From assembly GCF_001613265.1 (NCBI RefSeq), contig NZ_BDCA01000030.1, positions 26,404 to 90,403 on the forward strand: a stretch of DNA of 64,000 bases, read 5' to 3'. The position numbers and the translations under genes were made by a program. This DNA comes from Nocardia vermiculata NBRC 100427 (GTDB lineage: Bacteria > Actinomycetota > Actinomycetes > Mycobacteriales > Mycobacteriaceae). Shown here in pieces: positions 33,701-41,257 of the stretch; position 1 is the first letter of the stretch; the number at the start of each line of letters is the position of its first letter. The notes under the pieces are model-generated. The model did no database searches, was not told where the DNA came from, and saw only the letters and a program-made list of their open reading frames with translations.

Positions 33701-33737
33701 GTTGCGCGACCCCGACGCCCCCGACGAGGACGACTGA
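30702..33737 (+). CDS. tnpA: Tn3-family transposase TnpA
   Basis: The ~1011-residue transposase has the N-terminal DUF4158-type domain (FFYLDDEDRKLISERRRD, then a long helical region). The C-terminal DDE core carries Asp~700 in ASVDGMRF, Asp~774 in IITDSGSYSD, and Glu~904 in LQEGRHDLGRTVFHG. Length and order are normal for an intact Tn3 TnpA. GTG 30702 (VEYGRFGVLSRMDLERFF) is preferred because family homology starts there; an upstream GTG at 30645 is possible. It reads away from the left repeat. The product differs from the remnant at 20747-20913. Confidence 0.93.
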   Translation: MEYGRFGVLSRMDLERFFYLDDEDRKLISERRRDSNRLGFALQLVSVRYLGLFLPDPLDVPAEVVEYVAEQLEIADPACVKSYTERRQTRYDHQDEIVRAYGLTPFAQVEAELAAWVADQAWMTGDGPKALTAGAVRWLRERAALLPGVTTLDRLVSEGKQSADARLWTHLAGQLTGREAGILLGLLDTREEGRRKVVELERLRKGVFTPSVTGMKHALARVRDLNAVVPESVDIAAVPPRRLIALAAHGITGKTSHLRRMKSQRERLLALLCATAFTLRAKAVDDVLELFDLLMVTDLMAKAERQSKDEKLRRYPRVTRNAGKLARAVRVLLEMSETEPELSLALVWDLIENTVSKAELRAALAAIDELVPQADPEFDEQRLEELAGRFATVRSFLPAMMRTVDFGATGDAKPVLKAMHTLADLISPQRGRGGLPARWLDARRVDHDLVGGGWQRLVYPAERPAETVDRAAYTLCVLEQFHRHLKYRNIFAEDSSKWRDPRAHLLSGMAWESARDSGMNALGLPSSPREMLGELAQSVDGAYRELAARLGDDIPASVDEDGKLHVAALSAMPDPPSLTDLRRRTAAMMPRVDLPELVLEVMSWLPEFAESFTHVAGTSARVADLGVSVAAVLCSQAMNVGLAPVVSPGADALTRDRLRHVDQHYIRAETMAVANTVLVNAQAGVPVAQLWGGGCVASVDGMRFVVPVRSIHARPNRKYYGPKKGSTWLNMLNDQAAGLNAMVVSGTPRDSLNAVDVILRQPAGSKVPEDIITDSGSYSDIVFGILHLLDRKYRPQLKNLPDHRLWRIDPAADYGPLDKAARGRIDLDKISEHWEDMCRVAVSMHRGEVSGHEVTRMISRDGNPTSLGQAIAHYGRIFKTLHILRMADDEPYRREAKAQANLQEGRHDLGRTVFHGKKGEITRAYLDGMEDQLSALGLILNCIVLWNSVYLDRALDELRAQDYPVRDADAARLSAFIRKHIRLEGHYSFHLPDLGDRHRPLRDPDAPDEDD

Positions 33738-33759
33738 GCGGGGTGACCGCAGGCGCGGG

Positions 33760-34295
33760 TCAGCAGGTGCAGGCGGGTGGGGTGTCGCCGGTGAGCAGTT
33801 GCTGGGCGAGCGGGCGGCCCAGGGCGAAGGCGTCGGCGACCGGCAGGACGGTCGCGCCCGGGTGCACGTCGAGCCACCCCTGGGCGGCGTCGGCGCTGGC
33901 GAAGAAGTGGACCTGGTTGCAGAACGCGGTGCGGATGGAGGCGGGGGCGTTAGGGGCGACGACCGAGACGACGGCGGTGGCCGGGTCGACGCTGGTGACC
34001 CGGTCGGGTTCGACGGTGACCCGGACCGGGGTTGCGGTGGCGTGGCACGGGGAGGTGACCTGGGCGGGTTGTCCGAGGACGGCGGGGAAGATCAGGGTGT
34101 CGAGTCGGGCATGTCCGCCAACGCCTGGCGGATCTCCTCGGTGCTGCGGCCGGTCGCGGTGGCGAGCTGGTCGACGGTGACCGGCTCGCCGCCGGCGAGC
34201 AGCCGCAGCAGCGTCGGCCACAACCACGGCTGGGTATGGGGTGTGGTGAGGGTGTCGCTGAGGCGGTCGGCGAGTTGCTGGGTGGGGCTGTGCAT
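33760..34295 (-). pseudogene. merB: merB, organomercurial lyase with an internal deletion and frameshift
   Basis: The first 67 codons (from ATG 34295) read as a MerB N-terminus (TPHTQPWLWPTLLRLLAGGEPVTVDQLA) and stop at 34092-34094. A second frame then continues with LDTLIFPAVLG, TSPCHATATPVRVTVEP and AFCNQVHFFASADAAQGW, the MerB C-terminal half including the two catalytic Cys regions. The normal ~35-residue middle (the 'vGyGLtl...F.vdg..LyaWCA' part) is missing, and the frames are out of phase at about 34100-34110. A ~100-bp deletion therefore inactivated the gene unless a frameshift restores it. It lies downstream of merA and merR on the minus strand. Confidence 0.85.
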
Positions 34296-34354
34296 GAGTC
34301 GGGGCTCCTTGTTTGGGGTCGCTGTGACGGTAGGGTCTGTCCCCGGGGTGAGGG

Positions 34355-34768
34355 TCAAGCCCGCGGGTCGCAGCCGCACAGCTCGCCCGTCGACCACAGG
34401 GCGTGGTGCGTGTCGTGCGTGGTTTCGAATTCGTCGATGCGGTCGAGGATCTGCTGGGCGTGGCTGATCCGCTCGCGCAGTCGCTGCCGGGACCGTTGCA
34501 GTAGTTCGCTCAGACGCGAGCCGACCGTCGGGCCGTCGGTGTTGTGGCCGGTGGTGACGAGGTGGTCGATCTCGGCGATGGTCAGTCCGAGTCCGCGTAG
34601 CTCGCCGATGAACCGCACGCACCACAGGGCGTCGTCGGTGTAGAGCCGGTAGCCGGCCGCGCTGCGGCCCAGGGTGTAGATCAGCCCGAGGTCGGTGTAC
34701 TCGCGCAGTGCTTTCACCGGCACCGCGGTGCGGGCGGACAGTTGCCCAATGGTCATGTGCCCGTTCAT
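34355..34768 (-). CDS. merR: MerR-family regulator of the merA unit
   Basis: The 137-residue protein has the MerR winged-helix start (MTIGQLSARTAVPVKALREYTDLGLI), the RSAAGYRLYTDDAL segment and a dimerisation helix near residues 85-115. Classic MerR uses one Cys at the dimer helix start and two in a C-terminal loop. Here the helix-start position has no Cys, and the C-terminus has CGCDPRA, so the Hg site would be atypical. It lies 21 bases after merA on the same strand and precedes the merB remnant. Two regulators of different families (this and the ArsR-type at 36350) serve the cassette. Confidence 0.83.
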   Translation of the reverse strand: MNGHMTIGQLSARTAVPVKALREYTDLGLIYTLGRSAAGYRLYTDDALWCVRFIGELRGLGLTIAEIDHLVTTGHNTDGPTVGSRLSELLQRSRQRLRERISHAQQILDRIDEFETTHDTHHALWSTGELCGCDPRA

Positions 34769-34789
34769 GATCGCCGCTCCCGTGCCAGG

Positions 34790-36226
34790 TCAGCCTGCGC
34801 AGCAGGAGAGTTTGGTGACGTCGGTGGTGAAGGTCTGGGCGGTGAGTTTCAACGCTTCGCCCATGGTCAGGTACGGCGCCCAGGTGTGGGCGAGCTGCTG
34901 CACGGTCATCCCCGCGGTCATGGCGTAGCCGGCGGCGGTGATCAGGTCTCCGGCATTGTCGGTGAGGGCGTGCACGCCCAGGATCGCGCCCGTGCCCTGT
35001 TCGGCGATGATTTTCACCAGGCCCCGGGTGTCGCGGTTGACCAATGCCCGGGGCACGTACGCCAGGTCCAGGACCCGGCATTGGCAGGCCAGCCCGGCCG
35101 CGGCGGCTTGGGTGTCGGTCAGCCCGACCGAGGCGATCGCGGGGCTGGTGAACGTCACGCGCGGCACGGTGGTGTAGTCCAGGGCGCGGTCGGCGTGGGC
35201 GAACGCGTTGTCGGCGACCAGGGTGCCTTGGGCGGCGGCCACGTACACGAACTGCGGGTCCCCGGTCACGTCCCCGGCGGCCCAGATCCGCGGATTGCTG
35301 CTGCGCTGGCAATCATCGACCAGCACCGCGCCGTGGGCGTCGACGGTGACCCCGACCGACTCCAGGCCCAACGCGGCGGTGTTGGGGCGGCGGCCGGTGG
35401 CGATGAGTACGTGTTCGGCCCGCAGTTCGGTCGCGGCACCGTCGCGGGTGCGCACGGTCACCAGCTTGTGCCCGTCGGCGGCCAGGACCTTCTCGACGGT
35501 AGTGGCGGTGTGTACGTCGATGTGTTCGTCGGCGAAGACGGCCTCGAGTGCGGCCGAGATTTCCGGTTCCTCACCGGAGGTCAGCCTGCTGCGCGCGATC
35601 ACCGTGACCTTGCTGCCCAGGCGGGCGAACAACTGCGCTTGCTCGAGCCCCACATACCCCGCGCCCACCACGATCAGCGACTCGGGTAAGGCGTGCAGGT
35701 CCATGGCGGTGGTCGAAGTCAGGTATCCGGCCTCGGCCAGGCCGTCGATCGGCGGAACCCACGGCGCCGCGCCGGTGGCGATCAGATACTGGTCGGCCTC
35801 GATCACCCGCGTGCCGCCCTCGGCCAGCTCGACGCGCAGCACCGGCTTCTCGGTGCCGCCGTCGAACACCGCGGTGCCGGACACGATCTCCCAGCCGTAG
35901 CCGACAGCCAGCTCGAGGTATTTTTCCGCGCGCAGCTGTGTCACCAGGGCGTCCTTGCCCGCGATCAGGTCAGGAAAGTCCAGTGGCACCGCGGCCGCGG
36001 TGAGCCCGGGAAACCGGCCGGCCGCGGCGGCGCTGTGGCGGGCCTCGGCCGCGGCCAGCAGCGCCTTCGACGGCACGCACCCGACATTGACGCACGTGCC
36101 GCCGACGGTGCCGCGCTCCACCATCACCACACGTTTACCGAGGTTGGTCGCGGCGATCGCGGCGGCGAACGCCGCCGAGCCGGAACCGATGATCGCCAGA
36201 TCGGCGCGGGAATCTGTCGGGGTCAC
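34790..36226 (-). CDS. merA: mercuric reductase MerA without N-terminal metal-binding domain
   Basis: The 478-residue FAD flavoprotein reduces Hg(II) to Hg(0) with NADPH. The FAD motif is LAIIGSGSAAFAAAIAA, the redox pair Cys45/Cys50 is in GGTCVNVGCVPSK, an NADPH motif VVGAGYVGLEQAQL lies near residue 190, and the essential C-terminal Cys pair 475-476 is in KLSCCAG. The HMA-like NmerA domain is absent, as in many actinobacterial MerA proteins. The GTG start at 36226 follows AGGAGG. It is transcribed leftward, divergent from the ArsR-type repressor, across an operator at 36271-36288. Confidence 0.94.
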   Translation of the reverse strand: MTPTDSRADLAIIGSGSAAFAAAIAATNLGKRVVMVERGTVGGTCVNVGCVPSKALLAAAEARHSAAAAGRFPGLTAAAVPLDFPDLIAGKDALVTQLRAEKYLELAVGYGWEIVSGTAVFDGGTEKPVLRVELAEGGTRVIEADQYLIATGAAPWVPPIDGLAEAGYLTSTTAMDLHALPESLIVVGAGYVGLEQAQLFARLGSKVTVIARSRLTSGEEPEISAALEAVFADEHIDVHTATTVEKVLAADGHKLVTVRTRDGAATELRAEHVLIATGRRPNTAALGLESVGVTVDAHGAVLVDDCQRSSNPRIWAAGDVTGDPQFVYVAAAQGTLVADNAFAHADRALDYTTVPRVTFTSPAIASVGLTDTQAAAAGLACQCRVLDLAYVPRALVNRDTRGLVKIIAEQGTGAILGVHALTDNAGDLITAAGYAMTAGMTVQQLAHTWAPYLTMGEALKLTAQTFTTDVTKLSCCAG

Positions 36227-36349
36227 GAGGGGCCTCCTGGTCGGGCAACCGGTGAACCATCCACGGTTGCTATTCGTATTGACGAATATCTACCGGCACC
36301 ATACTATGCGTTTACCCGAATAGTTCAAGCCTGTTGTGGAGGCGATCCC
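36227..36349 (+). promoter_or_regulatory. divergent mer operator and promoter
   Basis: The perfect inverted repeat TATTCGT-attg-ACGAATA (36271-36288) overlaps the -35 box TTGACG (36279-36284). The -10 TACTAT (36302-36307) follows after exactly 17 bases. This is a strong rightward promoter under an ArsR-type operator, and the same operator can control leftward merA. A partly matching half-site CGAATAG lies at about 36317. Confidence 0.75.
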
Positions 36350-36736
36350 ATGCCCCGGTCTACCACCGCCGACCCCACCGCCGCTGGTGGTGAGACGGCG
36401 TGCACGCATCTGGATACGACGGCGAAATTCTTTCGCGCCCTGTCGGATCCGACGCGATTGAAACTCCTCGAATTCATCCTCGCCGCCGAGCGCACCTCCG
36501 CGGACTGCGTCGAGCACGCCGGGATCTCGCAGCCGCGGGTGTCGATACACCTGTCCTGCCTCGCCGACTGCGGGTATGTCATCGCGCGCCGCGACGGCAA
36601 GAAGCTGCGGTACTCGGTCGGCGACCCACGGGTGGCGGACCTGGTGATGCTGGCGCGAGCACTGGCCGCCGACAACGCCACGGCGCTGGGGTGCTGCGAC
36701 CGCATCCCCGCAGCCGAGAACGGAGACCAACGTTGA
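36350..36736 (+). CDS. merR: ArsR/SmtB-type mercury repressor
   Basis: A 128-residue winged-helix repressor (FFRALSDPTRLKLLEFILAAERTSADCVEHAGISQPRVSIHLSCLADCGYV). Cys residues lie at ACTH, SADCVEH, LSCLADC and LGCCDR, giving several candidate Hg ligands. Streptomyces mer operons are known to use an ArsR-like MerR rather than the classic family, and this gene has that position: divergent from merA and first in a resistance operon. ATG 36350 follows GGAGG. The next gene starts within its stop codon. Confidence 0.85.
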   Translation: MPRSTTADPTAAGGETACTHLDTTAKFFRALSDPTRLKLLEFILAAERTSADCVEHAGISQPRVSIHLSCLADCGYVIARRDGKKLRYSVGDPRVADLVMLARALAADNATALGCCDRIPAAENGDQR

Positions 36737-37041
36737 ACGCGCCCAATAACTCCGGGGGGATCGGCGGGCCGCTCGCGGTCGCGGGAGCCGCGCTCGCCAT
36801 GGTCGTGTGCTGCGCGGGTCCCGCCCTGATCGCCGGCGGTGTGCTCACCGGACTCGGCGGTGTCTTGACCAGCCCGTGGCTGATTGGTGCGGGTGTGCTG
36901 GTCATCGCCGCCGCCCTCGGCTACACCCTGCGCCGCCGCGCCGCGGGCAAGGCCGCCCGCTGCTGCCCGCCAGGAACGGCGCCGCGCACCACCGCGGACG
37001 ACCACGAGCACGACACGGTGCGTCACGAGCACCACGAATAG
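36733..37041 (+). CDS. small mercury membrane transporter (MerT/MerC-like), 102 aa
   Basis: Two hydrophobic segments (about 12-30 with MVVCCAGPALIAGGVL, and 45-65) form a hairpin. The vicinal Cys pair CCAGP at the start of the first helix is the type seen in MerT-, MerC- and MerE-like Hg(II) importers. A second Cys pair (RCCPPG) and a His-rich tail (DDHEHDTVRHEHHE) lie on the cytoplasmic side and could pass Hg(II) to MerA. A TTG start overlapping the repressor stop (TTGA) is inferred, as no ATG or GTG fits. The family name is uncertain. Confidence 0.72.
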   Translation: MNAPNNSGGIGGPLAVAGAALAMVVCCAGPALIAGGVLTGLGGVLTSPWLIGAGVLVIAAALGYTLRRRAAGKAARCCPPGTAPRTTADDHEHDTVRHEHHE

Positions 37042-37179
37042 GGAAAACCACACGCCCGATGAGCGGGCGTGGGAGGCCTGGCCCGCGACCGCGACCCGCT
37101 GGCGGCACCGCGCACCCTGCCCGGCCTCCACCACCGCCGGTTCACCCCCACCCCACCCACGGAAGGCCCGCATCCTCCG

Positions 37180-37710
37180 ATGACCTCCCTGCTGCGTTCT
37201 CGCTACACCGCCGCCGCCGCGCTCGCGCTCACCGGGGCCGTGACACTCACCGCCTGCAACAGCACCGACACCTCCGCCCGGCCCGCCGCCGAAGCACCTG
37301 CTAATGCGAGCGCGCCCGCGCAGATCACCACCGTGTCCGGTGCCACGGTGAGCGTGCCGGGCGACAAGCCGACCGCGCTGTTCTTCTTCTCCGTCGGCTG
37401 CGGGGAATGCAACGGCGGCGCGAAATCCCTCCAAGGGGCGGCCGAAACACTCGGCAGCGCAGCGTCGTTCGTGCTCGTCGACATGAATCCGGGCGAATCA
37501 GCACACACCATCACCGGGTTTCAATCCGACACCGGCACCCAGACGATCCCCGCCGTCATCGACACCGGCGCGACCCTGACCACCCGGTATTCGGTGGCCG
37601 CGCTCTCGACGCTGCTGGTGATCGACCCCTCGGGCAAGGTGAGCTACCGGGCCACCGACCCGTCGGCCGACCAGATCACCGCCGCACTGCGCAAAGCCGG
37701 AGCCGCCTGA
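37180..37710 (+). CDS. thioredoxin-like lipoprotein with CGEC motif
   Basis: A lipoprotein signal peptide (SRYTAAAALALTGAVTLTAC, lipid-anchored Cys26) is followed by a Thr/Ala linker and a thioredoxin-like domain (ALFFFSVGCGECNGGAKSL). The redox pair Cys74-Gly-Glu-Cys77 replaces the usual CGPC, and a TQTIPAVID segment supplies the cis-Pro region. It should act outside the membrane, either reducing or carrying thiol-bound mercury. The start overlaps no neighbour (138 bases after the transporter), but its stop overlaps the CcdA-like gene by one base, so the two are coupled. Confidence 0.83.
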   Translation: MTSLLRSRYTAAAALALTGAVTLTACNSTDTSARPAAEAPANASAPAQITTVSGATVSVPGDKPTALFFFSVGCGECNGGAKSLQGAAETLGSAASFVLVDMNPGESAHTITGFQSDTGTQTIPAVIDTGATLTTRYSVAALSTLLVIDPSGKVSYRATDPSADQITAALRKAGAA

Positions 37711-38600
37711 TGGGCGGACTGCTCGCCTTGGCCTTCACCGCCGGGATGCTCGCCCCGGTCAACCCGTGCGGATTCGCGCTGCTGCCCGCCTGGATCACCC
37801 ACACCCTCGGCGACACCACCACCGCGCCCCTGCCGATCCGCATGGGACGTGCCCTGCGCGCCGGGGCCGCGCTCACTCTCGGATTCGCCGGCACCCTGGC
37901 CGCCGCGGGCCTGGCCATCAGCGGCGGAGCCAAGGTATTGATCAGCGCGGCACCGCGACTCGGCCTGGCCGTCGGCGCGGTACTGGTACTGCTGGGCCTG
38001 CTCATGCTCACCGGCCGCAGCCTCGGGCTGCGCCTGCCCACCCGCCGGCACCCGGCGGCGTCGACGACCGTGGGCATGGTGGCCGCCGGTGCCGGATACG
38101 CGGCCGCGTCCCTGTCGTGCACCTTCGGAGTACTGCTGGCAGTGATCGCGCAAGCCCAGGCCACCGCCGGATGGGGCGGCCTGACCGCGATCTTCACCGC
38201 CTACACCGGCGGAGCCGCCACAATCCTGCTGCTGGTCGCCCTCGCCACCGCCGCCGCGGGCACCGCACTCACCCGCCGACTCGCCGTTCTCGCCCGCTAC
38301 GGCCCCCGCCTCACCGCCCTCGTACTCCTCGCCACCGGCGCCTACCTGATCTGGTACTGGCTGCCCGCCGCGACCGGCCACACCACCAGCACCACCGGAT
38401 CCACCCCGTGGTCGGCTACCGTCAGCAACTGGCTGCAAACCCACACCACCCTGGTCACCACCATGACCGCACTGGCCGTGGCCGCCACCGTCCTGGCCGT
38501 GATCGCGCACCACATCACCCGCCGTCGCGGCACCGAACCCGTCGCCATCGACTGCTGCACCCCCGAAACGACCCCGATCCAGGAAAGGCAGAACCCGTGA
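37710..38600 (+). CDS. CcdA/DsbD-like membrane electron carrier
   Basis: About seven or eight hydrophobic helices are visible. The two conserved redox Cys of CcdA/DsbD lie in APVNPCGFALLPAW (helix 1) and AASLSCTFGVLLAV (helix 4). The C-terminal tail ends with a Cys pair (IDCCTPE) on the cytoplasmic side, an unusual addition. Such proteins pass electrons from cytoplasmic thiols to exported thioredoxin-like partners. The overlap with the CGEC lipoprotein upstream and the flavoprotein reductase downstream suggests a three-part electron chain across the membrane. Confidence 0.85.
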   Translation: MGGLLALAFTAGMLAPVNPCGFALLPAWITHTLGDTTTAPLPIRMGRALRAGAALTLGFAGTLAAAGLAISGGAKVLISAAPRLGLAVGAVLVLLGLLMLTGRSLGLRLPTRRHPAASTTVGMVAAGAGYAAASLSCTFGVLLAVIAQAQATAGWGGLTAIFTAYTGGAATILLLVALATAAAGTALTRRLAVLARYGPRLTALVLLATGAYLIWYWLPAATGHTTSTTGSTPWSATVSNWLQTHTTLVTTMTALAVAATVLAVIAHHITRRRGTEPVAIDCCTPETTPIQERQNP

Positions 38601-39973
38601 GCGAACGCTACGACACCCTCGTCCTCGGCGGCGGCATGGCCGGACTGCCCCTGGCGCTGCGCGCCGCCCGCCACGGCCGTGTCGCCTTCGTCGAAAAGGA
38701 ACTACTCGGCGGGACCTGCCTCAACCGTGGCTGCATCCCCACCAAAACCATGATCGCCTCCGCCGCGGTCGCCCAGCAGGCCCGCCGCGCCGCCGAATTC
38801 GGCGTGAGCATCGGCGGTACGGTCACCGTCGACCTGCCCGCCGTCGTCGCCCGCAAGAACGGGCTCGTCGACTCCATCCGCGCCGGATCGTATCGTGCGG
38901 TGGAGAAATCCGCCGACCTCGACTTCTACCACGCGCCAGGACAATTCACCGGATCTCGCCAGCTCACCGTCGACGGCACCGTGCTGAGCGCGGACCGGAT
39001 CGTCCTGGCCACCGGCACCCGCACCGCCCTCCCCGCCATCGACGGCCTGAACACCATCCCCTACTACACCTCCCGCACCCTGCTCGACCTCACCGACCTG
39101 CCCACCCACCTGCTGGTGGTCGGTGGCGGCTACGTCGGCTGCGAATTCGCCCAGATGTTCCGGCGATTCGGCGCCGAGGTCACCCTCATCCAACGCGCCG
39201 ACCGGCTGCTGCCGGGCGAGGACCCCGACATCTCCGCCGCCGTCACCGACGGGATGATCGCCGACGGCATCACTGTGCTCACCGGTACCACCTGCACCCA
39301 CGCCACCGGTGCCGCCGGGAACATCCGCCTCGGCTGCACCGGCACCGAAACCGGCGAACACGCGGGCAGTCATCTGCTCGTCGCCACCGGCCGCACCCCC
39401 AACACCGACACCCTCGGTCTCGAACATCTTGACCTGCAACCGGATTCGAGAGGGTTCCTCACCGTCGACGACACCCTGCACACCAGCACCGAGGACGTGT
39501 GGGCCATCGGCGACGTGCGCGGCGGCCCCATGTTCACCCACACCGCCCGCGACGACGCCGACATCGTCTACCGCAGCGCCTACCGCGGACAAGACCGCAC
39601 CGCAGCCGGACGTATCGTGCCGCACGCGGTGTTCACCGACCCCGAAGTCGGATCGGTCGGATTGACCGAACCCGCCGCCCGCGCCGCCGGATACGACGTC
39701 ATCATCGGCCGCCAGGACTTCGCCGGTGTCGCCAAGGCCCGCGCCATCGGCAACACCCGCGGCCTGGTCAAATTCGTCGCCGACGCGAACACCGACGCCA
39801 TCCTCGGCTGCCACATCGCCGGACCCGACGCCGGCGACCTCGTCCACGAAGCCGTCATCGCCATGACCACCGCCGCCACCTACACCCAACTCGCCCAAGC
39901 CATCCACATCCACCCCACCCTCGCCGAAGCCGTCAACGCCGCCGCCGGCGGCGTCCACCGCCCCGCCGGATAG
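38597..39973 (+). CDS. pyridine-nucleotide disulfide oxidoreductase (second MerA-like flavoprotein)
   Basis: A 458-residue FAD enzyme: LVLGGGMAGLPLAL, redox pair Cys41/Cys46 in GGTCLNRGCIPTK, NAD(P)H motif LLVVGGGYVGCEFAQMF, and the C-terminal HIHPTLAEAV His-Pro box of thiol-disulfide reductases. It lacks the C-terminal Cys pair of MerA, so it is more likely to reduce a disulfide than Hg(II); mycothione reductase- or lipoamide dehydrogenase-like chemistry is possible. The GTG start overlaps the CcdA-like stop. A stop at 39973 is followed after 33 bases by the convergent tnpI gene. Confidence 0.85.
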   Translation: MSERYDTLVLGGGMAGLPLALRAARHGRVAFVEKELLGGTCLNRGCIPTKTMIASAAVAQQARRAAEFGVSIGGTVTVDLPAVVARKNGLVDSIRAGSYRAVEKSADLDFYHAPGQFTGSRQLTVDGTVLSADRIVLATGTRTALPAIDGLNTIPYYTSRTLLDLTDLPTHLLVVGGGYVGCEFAQMFRRFGAEVTLIQRADRLLPGEDPDISAAVTDGMIADGITVLTGTTCTHATGAAGNIRLGCTGTETGEHAGSHLLVATGRTPNTDTLGLEHLDLQPDSRGFLTVDDTLHTSTEDVWAIGDVRGGPMFTHTARDDADIVYRSAYRGQDRTAAGRIVPHAVFTDPEVGSVGLTEPAARAAGYDVIIGRQDFAGVAKARAIGNTRGLVKFVADANTDAILGCHIAGPDAGDLVHEAVIAMTTAATYTQLAQAIHIHPTLAEAVNAAAGGVHRPAG

Positions 39974-40006
39974 CCGGTTCGGCTTCCCTGCACGAGCGTC
40001 CGCGGA

Positions 40007-40927
40007 TCATCGCCGCCGCCGGGCGGCGGGGTCGGTCTGGGCCTGCCACCGCATCAACGCCTCCGCCGACGGCCGCGCGTACTTGCCCAGCGACCTGACC
40101 GAGGTGTGGCCGCTCATGCGCATCAGCATCGGCGTGGACGCCCCGTCCTCCGCCGCGTGCGTCAACCGGCTGTGACGGAGCTGATGCAGCGTGAACGGGC
40201 CGCGGGCGAACTCGGCGGTGTGCTCCTCGAACAACTCGAGGGCCCGCCGATACGACAACCGTCCCCGCAACGTCGCCGGGTCGATATCGTCCACGGCCAC
40301 ACCGGGTTTCGCCTTCCGGTCGGTCAGGAACACCGGCCCGCGCCGCCGGCCCGCCAGCAGCCGGGGCAGCAGCCGCGCGGTCCCGGTCTGCCAGGCGACC
40401 ACATCCCTGGCCCCGCCCTTGCGGGTCACCACGGCGCACCGGTTCGCCGTATCCAGGTCGCCGATATCGAGCAGCAGCAACTCCTCGGCACGGGCGGCCG
40501 TCTCGTACAGCATCGTCCACAACACCCGCTCCCGCAGCGCCACATCCTTCGCCAGCAGCCCGGTGACCTCGTCACGGGTCATCGCCCGGGAATGATCCGG
40601 CGGCACCCTCCGCGGCACCAGCCGCACGAGGGGATCACCGACCAACCACTCCTGCGCACGCCAGTACCCACACGCCGCCCGCAGGGACGCGAGACGGACG
40701 TTGAACGTCTGCGCCGAACTACCGCCCCACTTGAACGTGAACCACCCCCCGACCCGCTCGGCCTCCAGCAAGCCCACATCCGAATCCGCACCGAAGTCGC
40801 GCACCAACTGAGTGAGCGCGACGGCGTACCCGCGCCGGGTGTTCACACTCGGGATCGTCGACAAGAACTGATCGGTCGCGTCCTTGAGCCGCACGCCCCG
40901 AATCGGCAGCGCCCGCACCTGTCCCAC
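40007..40927 (-). CDS. tnpI: TnpI-type tyrosine recombinase
   Basis: The 306-residue protein has an N-terminal core-binding domain and a catalytic domain with Arg in ETAARAEELLLLDIGDL, HQLRHSRLTH, the GHTSVRSLGKYAR segment with the nucleophilic Tyr, and an RRRR tail. It begins just before a set of inverted and direct repeats at 40969-41067, which fits a Tn4430-like TnpI resolving cointegrates at its own internal site. It replaces the serine resolvase of other Tn3 elements. It is convergent with the flavoprotein gene. Confidence 0.88.
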   Translation of the reverse strand: MGQVRALPIRGVRLKDATDQFLSTIPSVNTRRGYAVALTQLVRDFGADSDVGLLEAERVGGWFTFKWGGSSAQTFNVRLASLRAACGYWRAQEWLVGDPLVRLVPRRVPPDHSRAMTRDEVTGLLAKDVALRERVLWTMLYETAARAEELLLLDIGDLDTANRCAVVTRKGGARDVVAWQTGTARLLPRLLAGRRRGPVFLTDRKAKPGVAVDDIDPATLRGRLSYRRALELFEEHTAEFARGPFTLHQLRHSRLTHAAEDGASTPMLMRMSGHTSVRSLGKYARPSAEALMRWQAQTDPAARRRR

Positions 40928-40968
40928 GCTCAGTCCTTCCGCCCGGTCACCGGAGCCCGATCGGCACT

Positions 40969-41067
40969 ACCGCAGATAATTTACGGAGTCGCCTCGCTTG
41001 GGGCGGAGTGTAGCGCCTGGTCGCGATCGAGGTTACCGCAGATAATATGCCATTGTCTGCGGTAACT
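40969..41067 (+). promoter_or_regulatory. TnpI resolution site (core inverted repeat plus direct repeat)
   Basis: Core arms GTTACCGCAGATAAT (41033-41047) and ATTGTCTGCGGTAAC (41053-41067) are complementary except for one position, around a 5-base spacer ATGCC. A third copy TACCGCAGATAAT (40969-40981) stands in direct orientation to the left arm, as an accessory site. This matches the layout of TnpI sites in Tn4430-type elements. It may also overlap the tnpI promoter. Confidence 0.8.
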
Positions 41068-41159
41068 CCTTAGCGCGACTTTTCCCGGATTTGGGCAGAG
41101 CGCTGTGCTCATGCATCCGAAACCCGATGCCGCACAACCCATCTCGTGAACCTAGGGGG

Positions 41160-41200
41160 TCAGATACCGCTTAGCGCGACTTTTCTCGTCACTGGACCCC
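41160..41200 (-). repeat. right inverted repeat of the Tn3-family element
   Basis: It is the inverted partner of 30507-30547. A partial extra copy (CTTAGCGCGACTTTTC) lies about 100 bases inside, at 41070-41085. Confidence 0.9.
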
Positions 41201-41257
41201 ACATGCCTTGACCTCACCGACTAACCCCACCCCAGCGTTCGAAAGGCCCTGCCCGTC

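Larger units (their letters stand above)
30507..41200 (+). mobile_element. nested Tn3-family (TnpA + TnpI) mercury-resistance transposon, 10.7 kb
   Basis: Both ends carry a 41-bp inverted repeat beginning GGGGTCCAGTGACG and ending GCGGTATCTGA, differing at two positions. Inside are the transposase gene at one end, the tyrosine recombinase with its site at the other, and mercury genes between them. The element separates arsC2 from arsC3 of one operon. The flanking five bases are CATAT and ACATG, so no exact target duplication is visible. It lies wholly within the larger TniABQ element. Confidence 0.85.

Noticed and set aside
30502..41205. Five-base target duplication around the Tn3 element
   Set aside because: The flanks are CATAT and ACATG, which do not match in direct orientation.
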